From Ustilaginoidea virens (lineage: Eukaryota; Ascomycota; Sordariomycetes; Hypocreales; Clavicipitaceae), in assembly GCF_000687475.1 (NCBI RefSeq), contig NC_057321.1, positions 868,001-932,000 on the forward strand: a DNA stretch of 64,000 bases, given 5' to 3'. Positions 34,459 to 47,693 of the stretch are shown in pieces. Position numbers and translations under genes: made by a program. The notes beneath the pieces are model-generated. The model searched no databases. It was given only the letters and a program-made list of their open reading frames with translations, and was not told the DNA's origin. The stretch's first letter is position 1. The number at the start of each line of letters is the position of its first letter.

Positions 34459-34712
34459 TATGACGGACTAGCCCTAAGGCGACTGCGAATAGGCGTCAAT
34501 CGGATATATTAATAAAACTAAGGAGGAAGGGAGAAGAGCCCGAATCGGGTCCCTTCCGTAGTCTATATATATCCGTATATAGCGCGGGCTAGAGCCCTAA
34601 TGTTACCCTATAGGCCCGCGCGTCTACCTTATATCATCCGTCCCAAACTAGGCATAGGCGCAGCCTAAGCCTTAGTCAATCCATAATATAGGCATAGCCC
34701 GAGTCTATAATA
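34459..34712 (-). repeat. Gypsy-II cluster, middle LTR
   Basis: TATGACGGACTAG...GAGTCTATAATA, 254 bp. Flanks show no duplication: the sequence to the left is pol, to the right the polypurine tract of the next internal region. Confidence 0.88.
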
Positions 34713-36908
34713 TACCCCCCTTCTCTAGGAAAAATTTTATCCGTTTTTATATTAAGGTTACTATAGGGTTCGACCGGGCCTATTATATATCTAAATATCC
34801 CCCTATTTACCCTTAAATGCCTCCTACGCTATAATATCCTTAAAGTTCTCTAGCGGTTCTTAAATCGGCGAATCGTATCCCTTTTATTTTACTAATATAT
34901 TACGTTTGCCGCTACGACCCTAAGCGTTTTTAGTAGCTAATATCTCCTCAACCTTAAATTCCTTATGTAGGGTATTAGAGTCCTTTAGTAGGACTAATAG
35001 GGGGCCAGGCCTAATATCTATAAGTACTTAGCTTGGCAGCGGGTCAGAAGCAGCATATTCTATAAGATTAATATAGAAGACTAGGTAGATACTATTAGGG
35101 ACATTAAGTCAGATATTAAGTGGGGATGGAATAGCTACAATAGTATATTTAGTAGATACCTAGTTAAGCTTCTTATAAGGCCGGTTAATCTTAATATTCT
35201 ATAGGCTTAGCTAAACTTAGTCCCTAACTTAGTAGTATTCCGCTAGGCATTAGGAATGGTTTGTTGCGTCCTGCTGCCGCTATTAAGTAAAGGCGATGGC
35301 GGCCTAGGCGAGTTCGCCCCCCTCTTATATTATAGCTAGGAAGCGCGCTGCCTACCCCTTAGGGGTTATTAATCTTAGTATAATATTAGGGGGGGGCGCT
35401 ATGATAGGGGAGTTAAAGCCATTTAGGAGACGATTCAGACTATATCTAGTAATTAAGGAAGTACGATTATTTAGAGTATATTAGCAAGTCGCAAGATATT
35501 AGGGCCAATCGTACTAGTTAAATACTACTTTAATGCATAAGACCGCCTAGACCTCCTAGTTTATACACTCTATATTACTATTAGTCTATAAGTAGTATAT
35601 AGTCGAGAGGAGTTATTAGGTCCTAACAGCCTTATATATTATAGTCTAAAATTAGCTGACCTAATCTAAGCCTCTATTACTAATAATCTAGGCAGGGAAC
35701 CTATAGTGCTGCTACTAGCAGTTAAGGAACTATTCTGTATAATCCTCTGCTTGTATCGAGTATATTGCCTTAAGCTGAATATACTTAGACAGGCGGTCGG
35801 TAATAACTATTAGGTAATACAGGTCGGAGGTATTATAGGCTAGGAGGTTAATTATAAAATCGATAGAGATTTAAGACTAAAAATAATCCAGGATCGGTAA
35901 GGGCTAGAATAGGCCCTATCGTAACTAACGGCTTTTATACGCCCTATAGTATTAGTAATTCCGAATAAACTAAGCCACTTTAGACGATATACTATCGAAG
36001 TGGTAGTTCTATTATAGGAGTTAGAAGGTTATATTCTTCCCTAGGTGCCTTACGGTGGGGGAGTTATAGCATTATTAGATTACTATAGTTATTAGCGGCT
36101 CGAATAAAGGGAGCTAAATTTAGCTCTAGTAGAGTAGCGCTTTATAGGCATTTAGGGTATAATCTGCGATCTGCTTTCTAATCTTTGCCTCTATAGGGAA
36201 CTATTATTCTTTATTCGCTATAGCCTTCTACCAGGCCTAATATAGTTCATCCTTAGCGATAGCTTAATCCTAAAGCATTTGCAGGTATATATTAGCGAAG
36301 ACCTAAGAGCTATTAGGTAGGGAGACTCTAGTCGATAAAGCTACTATCGGTATATCCTTTATTATATCTAGGTTTATAGTCGGTCGATCTCCTATTAGGT
36401 CCGGCTAGACCTCTATCGGGTCTGCCTCTATAGCGGAGATAGAGAGTAGTTAAAGGACTTAGCTAAACCTTAGTGCTATACCGTCTGCCTCTTGCTCCTA
36501 TTGCGAGAGTGCATTAGGGCGTTAGGCCTATAAGCCAGGCCGGTACTAAAGGTAGAAGTTAAAGAGGGCTAATATCTCGGCCTATTGCGCCTAGTATTCT
36601 AATATCTCCCTTAATCGGGCAAAATACTTAAGGTTCTTATAGTCCATAAGGATTATAAATGGTGCAGTAATAGAATAGAGTTTAGCTGACTACACCTTAA
36701 AACACGCGATAATAGTAAGCAGCTCCTTATTGTAGATAGTATAGTTTTGTTTAGCCTTTATAAGCTGTGCCAAGTGGTATACAACCGGGTAAAATACTCT
36801 ATCCTCCCTAATTTAAGAGAGGCAGCCACTAAGGGCCGTACTGAAGCTATCTACCTTAAGGATTATTTCCTTCTTAGGGTCCTATTAGGCAAGGACTAAG
36901 TGTAAGAT
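34713..36908 (-). pseudogene. Gypsy-II pol: chromodomain, integrase, RNase H
   Basis: Minus-strand order chromodomain (about 34810-34970), integrase (about 35000-36050), linker and RNase H (about 36400-36900). The sequence stops at the AAAGT target site of Copia-II copy C and continues at 44292; the parallel copy at 52500 shows the uninterrupted form (aataaagtattgctt). Confidence 0.78.
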
Positions 36909-36913
36909 AAAGT

Positions 36914-37027
36914 TGTTGATATAAACTCGGGGTACCCAGTTGTACGTAGAGTCGCGCGCGTGGTATTATATACCGTGAGGTCACCGGTCAAAGGTATGAT
37001 TACTTCTATAAAAAGAGAAGCTGCTAG
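36914..37027 (-). repeat. Inverted LTR end plus polypurine-tract segment at the 5' end of copy C
   Basis: Bases 36914-37007 are the reverse complement of the last 94 bp of the Copia-II LTR. Bases 37008-37027 (ATAAAAAGAGAAGCTGCTAG) match the 20 bp normally found just upstream of the 3' LTR. The join lies at TTACTTCT, which occurs in both parents. Confidence 0.85.
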
Positions 37028-37358
37028 TGTTGGAATCGCTGTCGCAAGGTGCCCAATTGGGCATATTGCGACGAATATGCCGCGCACACCCGTTATGCAC
37101 GATATGGCCACTTTTGCCCCTTTACCCCTGAGCCCGGTAGGGCACGCGGGCAGCCCGGCCCGACTGCGCCGATATACGTGACCACAGCACGCACAAAAGG
37201 CTATATCGTGTAATTACTCTCTTTTGCTTCCTTTCTTTCCTCTTAGTTAGTCAGTCATAATCAAAGAAGTAATCATACCTTTGACCGGTGACCTCACAAT
37301 ACATAATACCACGCGCGCGACCCTACGTACAACTGGGTACCCCGAGTTTATATCAATA
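37028..37358 (+). repeat. Copia-II copy C 5' LTR
   Basis: TGTTGGAATCGC...TATCAATA, 331 bp, followed by CTGATTAGTGGCGATAACC as in the other copies. Confidence 0.88.
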
Positions 37359-37880
37359 CTGATTAGTGGCGATAACCACCACTCACAGGATTATATCCCG
37401 TAAAGAACGGTGCATTATAGATTAGTAAGATTACTCTCGAAGAGACGATTTCTATTGCAAATCGTGCTAATTAGGAAGGCAGATAACCTATTCTGTTGAA
37501 CGGTTATACTGCCAACTAATTGGAAGAACAATATAGACCTCTTCTACCTTCGTTTATCACGAAGGAAGAAAACATACTAACTATTACGATCTTTAAAGAT
37601 ACCCTCAGTATCTAGGAAGCGGCTGACCTATTCCGTTAAACGGTCACCTGCTTACTATAGGAGGCAAATAACCCATTCCGTTAAACGGTTATATTGCTAA
37701 CTAACCCCTTTTTTTCTTTCTTTTATCCTTATAGATAAAAGCCCTCTCGAATCTTGCACTCCTTATAAGAGTAAATATTACACTCCTTATAAGAGTGAAT
37801 ATTGCACTCCTTGCAAGAGTGAATATTGCACTCCTTGCAATATATCCCCCCCCCCCTTTTCAAACCCTCTTCTTAATACT

Positions 37881-39545
37881 ATAGCACGATCACGATCATC
37901 AATATCACAACCGGCACTGCCTGAAAGGCTATAGCGATTTGCCCCCTTACTCGATAACAATTGGGCTACTACAATAGACCCAATTACCCCTGATGCCACT
38001 ACTGTGGCATTATACAACCGCCTGGCCTTCTTAATCTATACCTATGAGAAGGACTGTATAATTGACGATGACCTATGGGAACTATTCCACGAAGATTATA
38101 GTGAATAGGATGAACAGCTATTCAACCGCATTAATCCTCTATTCCTATGCGAATTCCGCACATACCTACGAGATTACGGCGTGTATGTCGGAGCATTAGG
38201 CTCAATCATAATACCTACCTTAATGGAATGCCTTCAATAACAACAGAACCCTGAATGGCCTTAAGAAGAGATCGACCGTCAATTAGGGCGTAAAATGTTC
38301 CGGTCACGACTTAACCCTTATAGGGAAGCATTAGTACCTATCGGCAATTTCGACGAGGAAGTCACAGGCTCACGGAATTCATTATAAGCGCCTATAACAG
38401 TCGTGGGAATATCATTACGAAGACCCTCACAAGCTTCAACAATAAGGGACTTTGCAATACTAAGGGTGGCACGATCATAGTCATAATAACCTATTATCCC
38501 CCCCTTAATATCGAAGAAGCCCTTTGCGCCTGCCCCTACTGAAAAAGAAAGGGGCCGGTCCTAATAACCAAAAGGGAAGACGCCTATTTATAATAGGCCG
38601 CCATTCGAAACAGGGGAAAGCTCCTATTCTCATCAACAATAATATGCAACGACCGACGAAGACTATAGCCCGACCGACTAAATACTACACCCTAGGGGCT
38701 ATACCCCTAGCCGGGCTAGCCGAGGCGGCTATTCTAATGCCCCTCGAGGTCATAGCATACCCAATAGAGCTCGGGTTACAGGCCCCGATGATGTGCTTCT
38801 TTTAATAGAAAGCCCCGATAATAATACCCTCTAAGCTAACGCCGCTAATGCCGCCCGTAATACTAGATATCGGGCCCAAACGCCTCATCCGATAATGCCA
38901 AAAATAGGCACGGCACCTGGCCCTTCCCGCCAATATCGGCCTACTTAGGCCGATAAATGGATGGTTTTAACGGGAGTACCGATAAACCTGGACCGACCCG
39001 GGTTATGGGATAACCCAGCTAGAGATCCCGCCAGCCTACCGTAAGGCTACCGATAAGCCGTTCTAGAATACCCTCCGGAATACCCCTAAGGTTATACCCA
39101 AAAAGCCTACGCAGAGGCCGGGTTTAACTAAGAAGATTATACCCGAACCGGGTTTAATGATGTGTCGAAGAAGATATCTGACCTTTTACGCAGCTATCGT
39201 ATAGAGGATAGATATAGTAGTAAAATAGATGACTTTATTGTCCTAAAAGTTATCTCTTTTAAGAGCAAGTGCCGCCTATTAGGATTACCCGATAATGCAT
39301 TCGCTAGAGCCTTCCAAATTATGCTTATCGGCAATACTAAGATATATTACTTTGATAATATCGAACGCATTCGCGATACCCTCACTTTTGACGATATGGT
39401 CCGCAAAGTTAAGAGCCATTTCGAAAATAAGAGCATAGAGCAATTCTATTTATACCGTTAGAATAGAATAACGCTCCAATCAACTATCGCGAAATATCCC
39501 GATAAGTTAAAGCTAGAATGCCTTAATATCCTATTAGAAGAACTT
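37881..39545 (+). pseudogene. Copia-II copy C gag
   Basis: The expected ATG is ATA at 37881-37883, after a poly-C tract at 37848-37857. Segments: FAPLLDNN, LHNRLAFLIYTYEKD, and an open 99-residue stretch at 39162-39461 (KISDLLRSYRIEDRYSSK, SFKSKCRLLGLPDNAFARAF). TAG/TAA at other places. Confidence 0.75.
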
Positions 39546-40335
39546 TAATGCCTATATCGTGGTCTTTTTCCCCCCTTTATAGCTGATACAGAGCTCTATC
39601 GGTAAGTACTTAATGCTATAAGGGATACCCCTGAGTGTAGCTAGGCCCTGTATCGTTATGCCTTTATATTCGAAGGCCTCGCTGCTGACCTATAGCGATC
39701 CCTTTCAATCTATGAGACTACCTATATGACTCAACGGCATTAATTCCTTTAACAATAAGCTTAATAATATTAGGATGTTGAAGATATTGATGATAATATG
39801 GTGTTGTTCACTGACTATAGATATAGTCAATCCCGCCCTTAACGCCGATTCGGCCTATAGCAGTAGTATTAACGGCAATAATAGAATCGCGCCTTTCCAG
39901 CCAGGCCCCGTCAACGATGTTGCTTTGTTTGTAATAAATTAGGGTGTTGGTCATCTAATTATACTGATAAGGAGCAATAAGAATTAAAGGCATGATGGAT
40001 AAAGAACCGATCCTATTATACTGCCCCTAATAATAAGAAATTCCGTATTTTCTTATAGGAATACGAAGAGCCTAGCCCCTAAGGCCTCGAAGAAGAAGCA
40101 GAGGCTGACCTTAACGATATTATCGGTAATATTAAGGTAATAATAGCAGGGGATACATAATGGGATGCAGAGAATGCTGCCATACCATAAATTATAGCCA
40201 CGTAGTATTTCCTAGCCCTTAGGCAAGTAGAACCGTTACTAACGTTATCTATCGAGATATTATAGGCCCTACAAGATAAATCATGCCGATACGCTTTCTT
40301 ATAGATTAACCCCTTCTAAATGCCCTTATCACTAT

Positions 40336-40685
40336 CACCCGAGCCTGGTAACTCTGCCTTTCTAGAAGAAGAATGCTACGGTAACCATACCTTCCGCGGA
40401 ATCCTACCGGATACCGGCGCCTCCGGCCTATTAATAGCAGGCCTAGGCTAAGCAAAGGCCCTGATACGATTGATGAAGACCCTAACCATCGAGACAACTA
40501 ATAAGAAGCATACAGTAAATTTCGGAGCAGGCTCTACTATATCCTCTAGTATACTAAATATCCTAATAATATTCGGCAATATCCCTTTTCACGTTCTTAA
40601 TAGCGGCACCCCTTTTCTCTATTCTATTATAGATATAGATAGGATAGGCGTGAAGCTGGATAATATCGATAACCTATTAATCTAA
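40336..40685 (+). pseudogene. Copia-II copy C protease
   Basis: Contains PDTGASGLL (catalytic Asp kept; the preceding Leu is Pro), then TLTIETTNKKHTVNFGAGS and LYSIIDIDRIGVKLDN. One stop interrupts the match to copies B and D near 40449. Confidence 0.75.
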
Positions 40686-40779
40686 GGGAATATCAAGGTC
40701 CCAATTATTAGGAAATGGGGATATCCATAGTGGACTCTTAATGCCATAGATACTGCAGCCTTCTATTTATCGTTATAGG

Positions 40780-42060
40780 AAATCCGTTAGCTTTATCGTC
40801 GATTCGGGCACCCCTCTATCAATAGGCTTACCAAATTGCTTCAGCGGGCTGGATATAATGATGATATTGACCGTAATATCATCGAGAGGATTACCTATAT
40901 ATACCATTAATGCCAGATGAACGTAAAGGCACCCAGCCGATTTAAATTCACACTTAAGGATAACGATACCAGCTAATTTAACTACGAAATTATCGTTAAT
41001 ATCCTTTATATTGCTAATCAGCCGGTATTACATATTGTAGATGCCGCAATAAGCTTCTAGGCAGCTAGGTTCCTTGACCCTTAAAGACAGAAGGCCCGAG
41101 ATGTTTGGAATACCCTTAAAGAATGCTGGATCGATACTTACCTTAGCCCACCGGATTGGATAGTCTACGATACCGGACTAAATTTTACTTCTGCCGAATT
41201 CCGCCATAATGCCCGCCTTTTATCTATTAATGTGGATAAAATCCCTATAGAAGCCCACAACAGTATTAGCAAAGTCGAAAGATATCACGCCCCGCTACGC
41301 CGAGCCTATACCATTATTGATAACGAAGTAGGCGACCTAATAACAAAGGAATAGAAATTACAGCTTACTGTAAAGGCTATTAACGATTCCGCTAGACCTA
41401 ACGGTCTAGTGCCTACATTATTGGTCTTTAGAGCATATCCTCGACTCACAGACGATTCACCCCCTAGCTTATTAGTATTATAATGCGCCTTAACGTTACG
41501 AAAGGCTACTGATGAAGCTAGGAAATGTCTCGCAAGGCGTCAGGTCTGCGATGCCCTTAACTAATAGAACGGCCCCGATATACAGCCTATCTACCGAATA
41601 CCCCTATAGTCCGATATATGGGTATGGCGAGAGAAAGGTGGCTGGCACGGGCCGTACCGGCTAATCAGCCTCGATGGTGAGACCTATATCGTATAAATGC
41701 TATATGGCCCCGTTAAATTCCGGTTAACGGTTGTTAAGCCTTATAACCACGACTTTGATAGTGATCCTGCTGCCGACGATCCCGAAGATATCGTCTATAA
41801 TAAAGGCCCGGCCTGCCCCGGCAGGCTAGAAGTCAGGATCCCGGCTGTAGCCGCACCTCCAGCTGCGATATCGTCGCTAACCCCTAACCTAGCCAGGATA
41901 CCGGCGTTACGGCCAGTATTACTATCGCCAGCACGTATGATATCCGACGTTATAATTAATGAGGACTAAGAAGAGGCTCTCGTTAATGCTATCGCTTCTA
42001 ATACCGTTATTAATGTCTCTTTCCTGACCGCGAAAGAGTAAGCCGACCTACTGCTTACTA
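40780..42060 (+). pseudogene. Copia-II copy C integrase and linker
   Basis: HRRFGHPSINRLTKLL start, then VDAAISF-type core, IVYDTGLNFTSAEFRHNARL (second acidic position kept as Asp) and KVERYHAPLRRAYTIID with the Glu. The linker 41697-41969 is open for 90 residues (GRLEVRIPAVAAPPAAI). Stops at Gln/Trp positions. Confidence 0.75.
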
Positions 42061-42069
42061 GCTAATTAC

Positions 42070-43110
42070 GCCGGGAAGGGAAGATTATAACCCTTAGAGC
42101 CCCTTTTGAGCAGTCTGACCGTATAGAGATAGAAGTACTATAGGCCCGTAATGTGTTTAGATTTATTACCTTTAATATTAATTCACATAGAACCCAGCGT
42201 CTATTCAACTCACGCATAGTACGAGAAATTAAAGGCAAAGGCATAGATACCCCGTATGAGAAGTCTAGGCTTATTATATAAGGTTATAGTGATAACGAGA
42301 AGCGATTAATATTGACTTAATCCCCTACAATTCAACGGGCGAGTCAACGGCTACTAATATCATTAGCACCATCACTATAATATTCTCACGGCCTCTTCCT
42401 TTGGATACGGGATATCATGCAAGCTTACGTGCAGTTATCAACTACCCTCAATCGGTCGATCATCGCCAAGCTACCTAAGCAGATAGCGCACTAATACCCT
42501 AATAATACTATTATAGAAGTGGTTAAGCCGCTATATAGGATAGCTGAGGTAGGCACACACTGGTAGGCAATATACTTCCGGCACTATCGTAAGAAGTTGG
42601 GCATGACCACTTCAACCTATGACCCCTATCTGTTGATATCCGACGATACTGGCGATGCCATATGCTTCGGCATCGTGGGTATGCAGACTGACGATACCCT
42701 CGGCCTGAGTAACGATGCCTTCTTCCAACAGGAGGAATTAGAGCTTACTAAGGCAGGCTTCAACGCCAAGCCCAAGACGAGGCTATCGCTAACTATGCCC
42801 CTAATATTCAACGGGTGTATACTAACGGCCACTACCAACGGCATAATAACGTTATACCAGAAAGGTTAAAGTAAGAAGATTACAACCATCGACAAGAATG
42901 CGCCTACGGCCCAATGTAATTATATCGAATAACGCGCTCGTAGCGCTTACGTGGCTACGGTCTATTAACCCGAAGCGTCTTTTGACCTATCTATTGCAGT
43001 ATAATACCAGCAACCTAACCCTAAGGATATCGCGAGGTTGAATCAGCGACTTCAATGGCAGCTCGATAACCAGGATCATGGCCTACGGTACATCAATTTG
43101 GCCCTTAACA
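42070..43110 (+). pseudogene. Copia-II copy C reverse transcriptase
   Basis: RSIIAKLPKQIAH, then an open 90-residue segment 42597-42869 with GMTTSTYDPYLLISDDTGDA, CFGIVGMQTDDTLGLSNDAF and ELTKAGFNAKPKTRLS. QTDD is the active site. No 18-bp repeat expansion before it. Confidence 0.8.
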
Positions 43111-43119
43111 CAGCTAAGA

Positions 43120-43663
43120 TCTTTATATTTGTTGACGGATCTTTTGCCAACAATAAAGATTTAAGCTCCTAGATTGGTTATGTGATTGTGCTAGGCAATG
43201 AGGAACATACGATGGATAACGCCTTCCAGCTAACCGGTAATATCATTACTTATAGCTCTACAAAGAGTAAGCATGTGATACGTAGCGCACTTGCTTCGGA
43301 GCTGTATAGTATGGTGTAAGGGGTCGATATTGCATACGCGATAGGCACGACCCTCAACATGATTACTAGCAGGCTGGGATTGCCGAAGATCCCTACGGTT
43401 GTATATACGGATTCGTTTTCATTATACGAATGCCTTATCAAGCTAGGTACTACTAAGGAAAAGAGGCTCATAATAGATATTATAGCCCTGCGATAGTCAT
43501 ACGAGCGCTAGGAGATATATAAGATCCGTTGGATCAACGGGAATAACAATCTCGCCGACGCAATGACTAAGGGAACGCCTAACAAAGCCCTTGAGACCTT
43601 TATCGACCAAAATAATGCTATTATACGTGTGGAAGGGTGGGTAAAAAGGCCGGTCAATATCTG
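43120..43663 (+). pseudogene. Copia-II copy C RNase H
   Basis: FVDGSFANNKDLSS, ASELYSMV, VVYTDSFSLYECLIKLG, then QSYER, IYKIRWINGNNNLADAMTKG and VEGWVKRPVNI with TGA at 43661-43663. Three or four stops. The 3' GC-rich region and hairpin/polypurine segment follow to 43952. Confidence 0.8.
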
Positions 43664-43952
43664 ACTGCGTTTGGAAGGTATTGGTGATATCATGGGTGGC
43701 AAGTATATGGTTTTTCCTATGTTTAATGTTGTGTGCATTTGCTGCTTTTACTGCGTTTACTGCTGCCCCTTTTTGCCCCTTTGTTTTGGCTGCGATATTC
43801 AACATACCGGCTGTACGGTATGATGCCGGCCGCGCGGCGCGACAGCGTTTTCGGCGGCACAACCTGCCGAGACCGCGCCGCACTTTTCTTTCTATATGTG
43901 CGCCTAACATCCTAGCGATTCCGATGTTTACTTCTATAAAAAGAGAAGCTGC

Positions 43953-44286
43953 CAGTGTCGGAATCGCTGTCGCAAGGTGCCCAATTAGGCACATTGCGAC
44001 GAATGTGCCGCGCACACCCGTTACGCACGATATAGCCACTTTTGCCCCTTTACCCCTAAGCCCGGTAGGGCACGCGGGCAGCCCGGCCCGACTGTGCCGA
44101 TGCACGTGACCACGGCACGCATAAAAGGCCATATCGTGTAATTACTCTCTTTTGCTTCCTTTCTTTCCTCTTAGTTAGTCAGTCATAATCAAAGAAGTAA
44201 TCATACCTTTAACCGGTGACCTCACGGTATATAATACCACGCGCGCGACCCTACGTACAACTGGGTACCCCGAGTTTATATCAACA
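43953..44286 (+). repeat. Copia-II copy C 3' LTR
   Basis: About 334 bp from the TGTCGGAATCGC after the purine tract (43935-43952) to TATCAACA. Contains a mutated palindrome (gcccaattaggcac). Confidence 0.85.
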
Positions 44287-44291
44287 AAAGT

Positions 44292-47226
44292 ACTGCTTAA
44301 GCGCTTAAAAAGCCTTTTCTTCCTCTTTAAGCTATTAAAAGGGGATACCCTTCTACATTAGTCGAACTAGGGGCTTAGCTAGGTAGGAGAAGTCTAGGAT
44401 AAAATCGCGGTAGAAATTTGCAAAACTTAAAAAGCTTTAAACGCCCTATAATTTCGTAGGGGCTTCCCACTCCTAAATCGCCTTAATCTTCTCGGGGTCT
44501 AGGCGGATCTCCTTTCCTACCGTTACGATATAGCTAAAGTAGTATACCTCTTTTACTGTAAAGTTGCATTTATCTAGGTCTAGATTTAGGCTAGCGTCTT
44601 ATAGGCGCCAAAAGATAACCCTAATGCGATCTATATATTCCTTCCGTAAGCCTCTAGTATAGACTAAAACGTTGTTTAGGTAAATAATAGTAAAATCCCC
44701 TAATAAGTCCCCTAAGGCCCTATTGATATATCGCTAAAATATCGCGGGGGCCCTAGTTAGGCCAAAAGGGGTTATTAACCACTCGAAAAGACTAAAGCGG
44801 GTCTAGAATATAGTTAAGTATTTATCGCCTTTAGCGATACAGATCTTATAGAACGCAGCGCGAATATCTACCTTTATAAACCACTTCGCCTATAATAGGG
44901 AGTATAAAGTCTCTTTAATTAAAGGAAGGGGATACCGGTCCTATGCTATAACCTTATTTAGGGCCTGGTAATCTATATAGAAGTGCTATCTACTATTCGC
45001 TTTTTTCGCGAGTAAGACTAGTACCACTGCCGATAAGGAACTTACTTAGATCTATCTTTTATCTATAAGGCTAGTTACTTATCTCTAAACCTTAAGTAAT
45101 TAGTCCTGTAGTATATTATATAGTAGTCCCTATAGGAGGTCGGGTGGCCCCCCATCTAGGCTTAGTTTAAGCTTAATATAATAATTAAGTATACCCTAGT
45201 GCGGTGGGAGGCTAAAAGCTTTCGCTTTATTAAAAAAGTCGGTAAAGTCTTAGAGCTCTAATAGTAGGGTCCGCGGCTAGGCTATAGGGGGAGCTAAATT
45301 CTAATATAGCGGGAGTATAATGTAGAAGATATATATAAGCTCCTATAGGCTTATAAGGAAGAAAGAGGTCGAGTTATCCTAAGTGCATACTATATATTAT
45401 ATTATACTATAAAAAACCGATCCGAGAATATTAATTATAGTAGGCCCGGAAGATTAAGTAGTCGATTCTTTAACGAGTAGGCTATTAGCAGCTCTAATTT
45501 TTAGTTAGTACTACTTCGCTTATAGTTTAATATTATAGTACTCTATTTAAGGCAGCCCTAAGATAATATCGTAGGTAAAGCCTAGTATAATATATAGTAT
45601 TACGGCTAATGGCCATCTATTAATATCGATATCGATATAGACGGCATAGGTAATTAAGGGGGTAATAGCCTATCGCTCCCCTAATTGACTCTTTACATCT
45701 ATTATAGTCCTAAGTTTCCTATAGGACGGCAGGCAGATAGGCTAGAGTCCTAACCTTTAAATGGTTCTTTTGCTTATTGCACTATAGTAGTTATAACTAG
45801 AATCGATTAGGGTATTAATAAAGGTAGAATTATTATATAATATTAGGACTAAAAAGGGGTGTCTATCTATACGGTTTTTAATATTATTAATCTCCTTTAT
45901 ATAGTATTCCTATTATAACCTAACTAGGGGCTAGGTGCGTTTTTTAAGCCCTCTCGCGAGACTTAGCTTAAAGGCTAGTCTTTTCCCTAGGAATCGCTAT
46001 TATTGCTATCTCTAAGCTTAGTGATTCGTAAGGCTTCTATAGCCTTTAGGTCTATAGAAGCTACGGTTATCTCTTATAGAGGCCAGGCTAGCCTTAACTT
46101 ATATTCCTATACTTTATAGCCGGCATCCCCGCACTAGGTATAAAGTGATTTCTAATAGCACTCCTTAAGGTCTTCTATTAAAACCTATACCGCCCTCTTG
46201 CTAGGCCATTTTCGCTTGCCTTTCAAGCCCAGCTTATAGACGCCTATTATAGGCGTATTACTATCCCTATCCCGAGCTATTATCTGTAGATCTTGGGTAT
46301 TAGCATTGTGATCCCGGGAAGAGTCCGTATAGCGTTTTACGGTAAGGCTTATCTCTAGGTTGATAGCGATTTCATAGTACTATACGACGGCTGCCTTATA
46401 GTCCTTACGGGAGACCCCTAGGCCGATAATCTTATCTAATATATAAGGGTTAAAGGCGGATTAAAGTATTTCTAGCTTAACCGACTCAGGCTATTTAAGC
46501 CTCCCTACTAACGCTAATTTCTCTTTAAAGCGTATAAAAAAGGTAGAAAAGGGTTTTTTTAGTGCCTAATAGAGAGTATACTTAAGCTTGCTAATCGCAT
46601 ATTCCTCCTAATATAGGTCCTTAAAGAGTTGCTATAGGTAGTTAAAGAAAGCTGTAGGGCGGTAATAGAGGGCCGCGCTATTCTTAAAGAATACTACAAC
46701 TTAAGATTAGACTATAGCTAAAAGGTTCTAGTAGATAAACATCTATTAGGTCTTATTGTTACCGATAAAGTCTTAATCGATCTCTAATTTATACTCTATA
46801 AAGGTCTTCTATGCGGTAAATATAGCCTTTTTACCGTTAAAGGGTTCCCCGACCGGTATTAGCTTACGCCTAAATTGGATTTCCTCTAGGGTTAGAATAA
46901 AATTAGTCTAAAACCGGTTAGGGGTTATTATAAAAGCTAGCGATAATTATTATTGTATTTAGTTAATAAGGGCCTATATCTAATACTCGGTCTATTCGGC
47001 CTAAGTGTATATCTAATACTTACTCTCCTGGCTTTAGGATAGCTATTTTTAGAACCTCATATTAAGGACCTCTATAGCATTAGTAATTAACTCCTATTAA
47101 ACTGCCTATTAATAAGCAGAAGCGCATCGGGCATCATCTAAGCCCATAGTATTCTGTGAGGGCCTTATATCCATTATCGGCAGTTGTATATAATATAACA
47201 ATAAGGGTTAAGAGAGTTTTATTAAT
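44292..47226 (-). pseudogene. Gypsy-II pol and gag: RT, protease, gag
   Basis: Continues from 36908. RT at about 44360-45100; its active site reads IYLNNVLVYTRG (about 44645-44690), so both catalytic Asp codons are Asn. Protease near 45780-45850 and gag near 46500-47000 in broken frames. The 47020-47226 leader adjoins the 5' LTR. Confidence 0.75.
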
Positions 47227-47480
47227 TGTAACGAACTGGCCCTAAGGCGACTGCAAATAGGCGTTAATCGGATATATTAATAAAACTAAAAAGGAAGGGA
47301 GAAGAGCCCGAATCGGGTCCCTTCCGCAGTCTATATACATCTATATATGGCGCGGGCTAGAGCCCTAACGTTGCCCTATGGGCCCGCGCGTCTACCTTAT
47401 GTTATCCGTCCCGGACTAGGCACGGGCGTAGCCCGAGCCCCAGTCAATCCATGACACGGGCATAGCCCGAGCCCGTAACA
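47227..47480 (-). repeat. Gypsy-II cluster, outer 5' LTR
   Basis: TGTAACGAACTGG...GCCCGTAACA, 254 bp, followed by ATTAG. Confidence 0.88.
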
Positions 47481-47693
47481 ATTAGTAATAAAAAGATTAT
47501 TAAGAAATTTTATAACTTACTTTTTACATTCTCCCAATGTGTAAAACAATCTCGTAATGAAGTATCACGGTATAATGTTGGAATCTGATGCTTATGTGTT
47601 CCAGCATCTACTTGTAATAAAGCCCAATCATAATCGCGATTAGCATCAATTGCATATTTTAAAGGCATATGTCTCCCTACCTATTTATATAAG

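Larger units (their letters stand above)
36914..44286 (+). mobile_element. Copia-II copy C (7373 bp)
   Basis: Flanked by AAAGT (36909-36913 and 44287-44291). Order: 114-bp extra 5' segment, 5' LTR 37028-37358, leader, gag, protease, integrase, RT, RNase H, 3' LTR 43953-44286. The extra segment is an inverted copy of the LTR end, so the element starts TGTTGATATAAAC and ends GTTTATATCAACA. Coding parts have many RIP-type stops. Confidence 0.9.
32926..47480 (-). mobile_element. Gypsy-II cluster with three LTRs and nested Copia-II copy C
   Basis: LTRs at 32926-33179, 34459-34712 and 47227-47480, all 254 bp and same orientation. The outer pair is flanked by ATTAG (32921-32925 and 47481-47485). 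Internal sequence is minus strand: a 1.28-kb 3' piece of pol between the first two LTRs, then a nearly full internal region split by Copia-II copy C. It sits in an apparent intron of the MULE-like gene. Confidence 0.85.
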
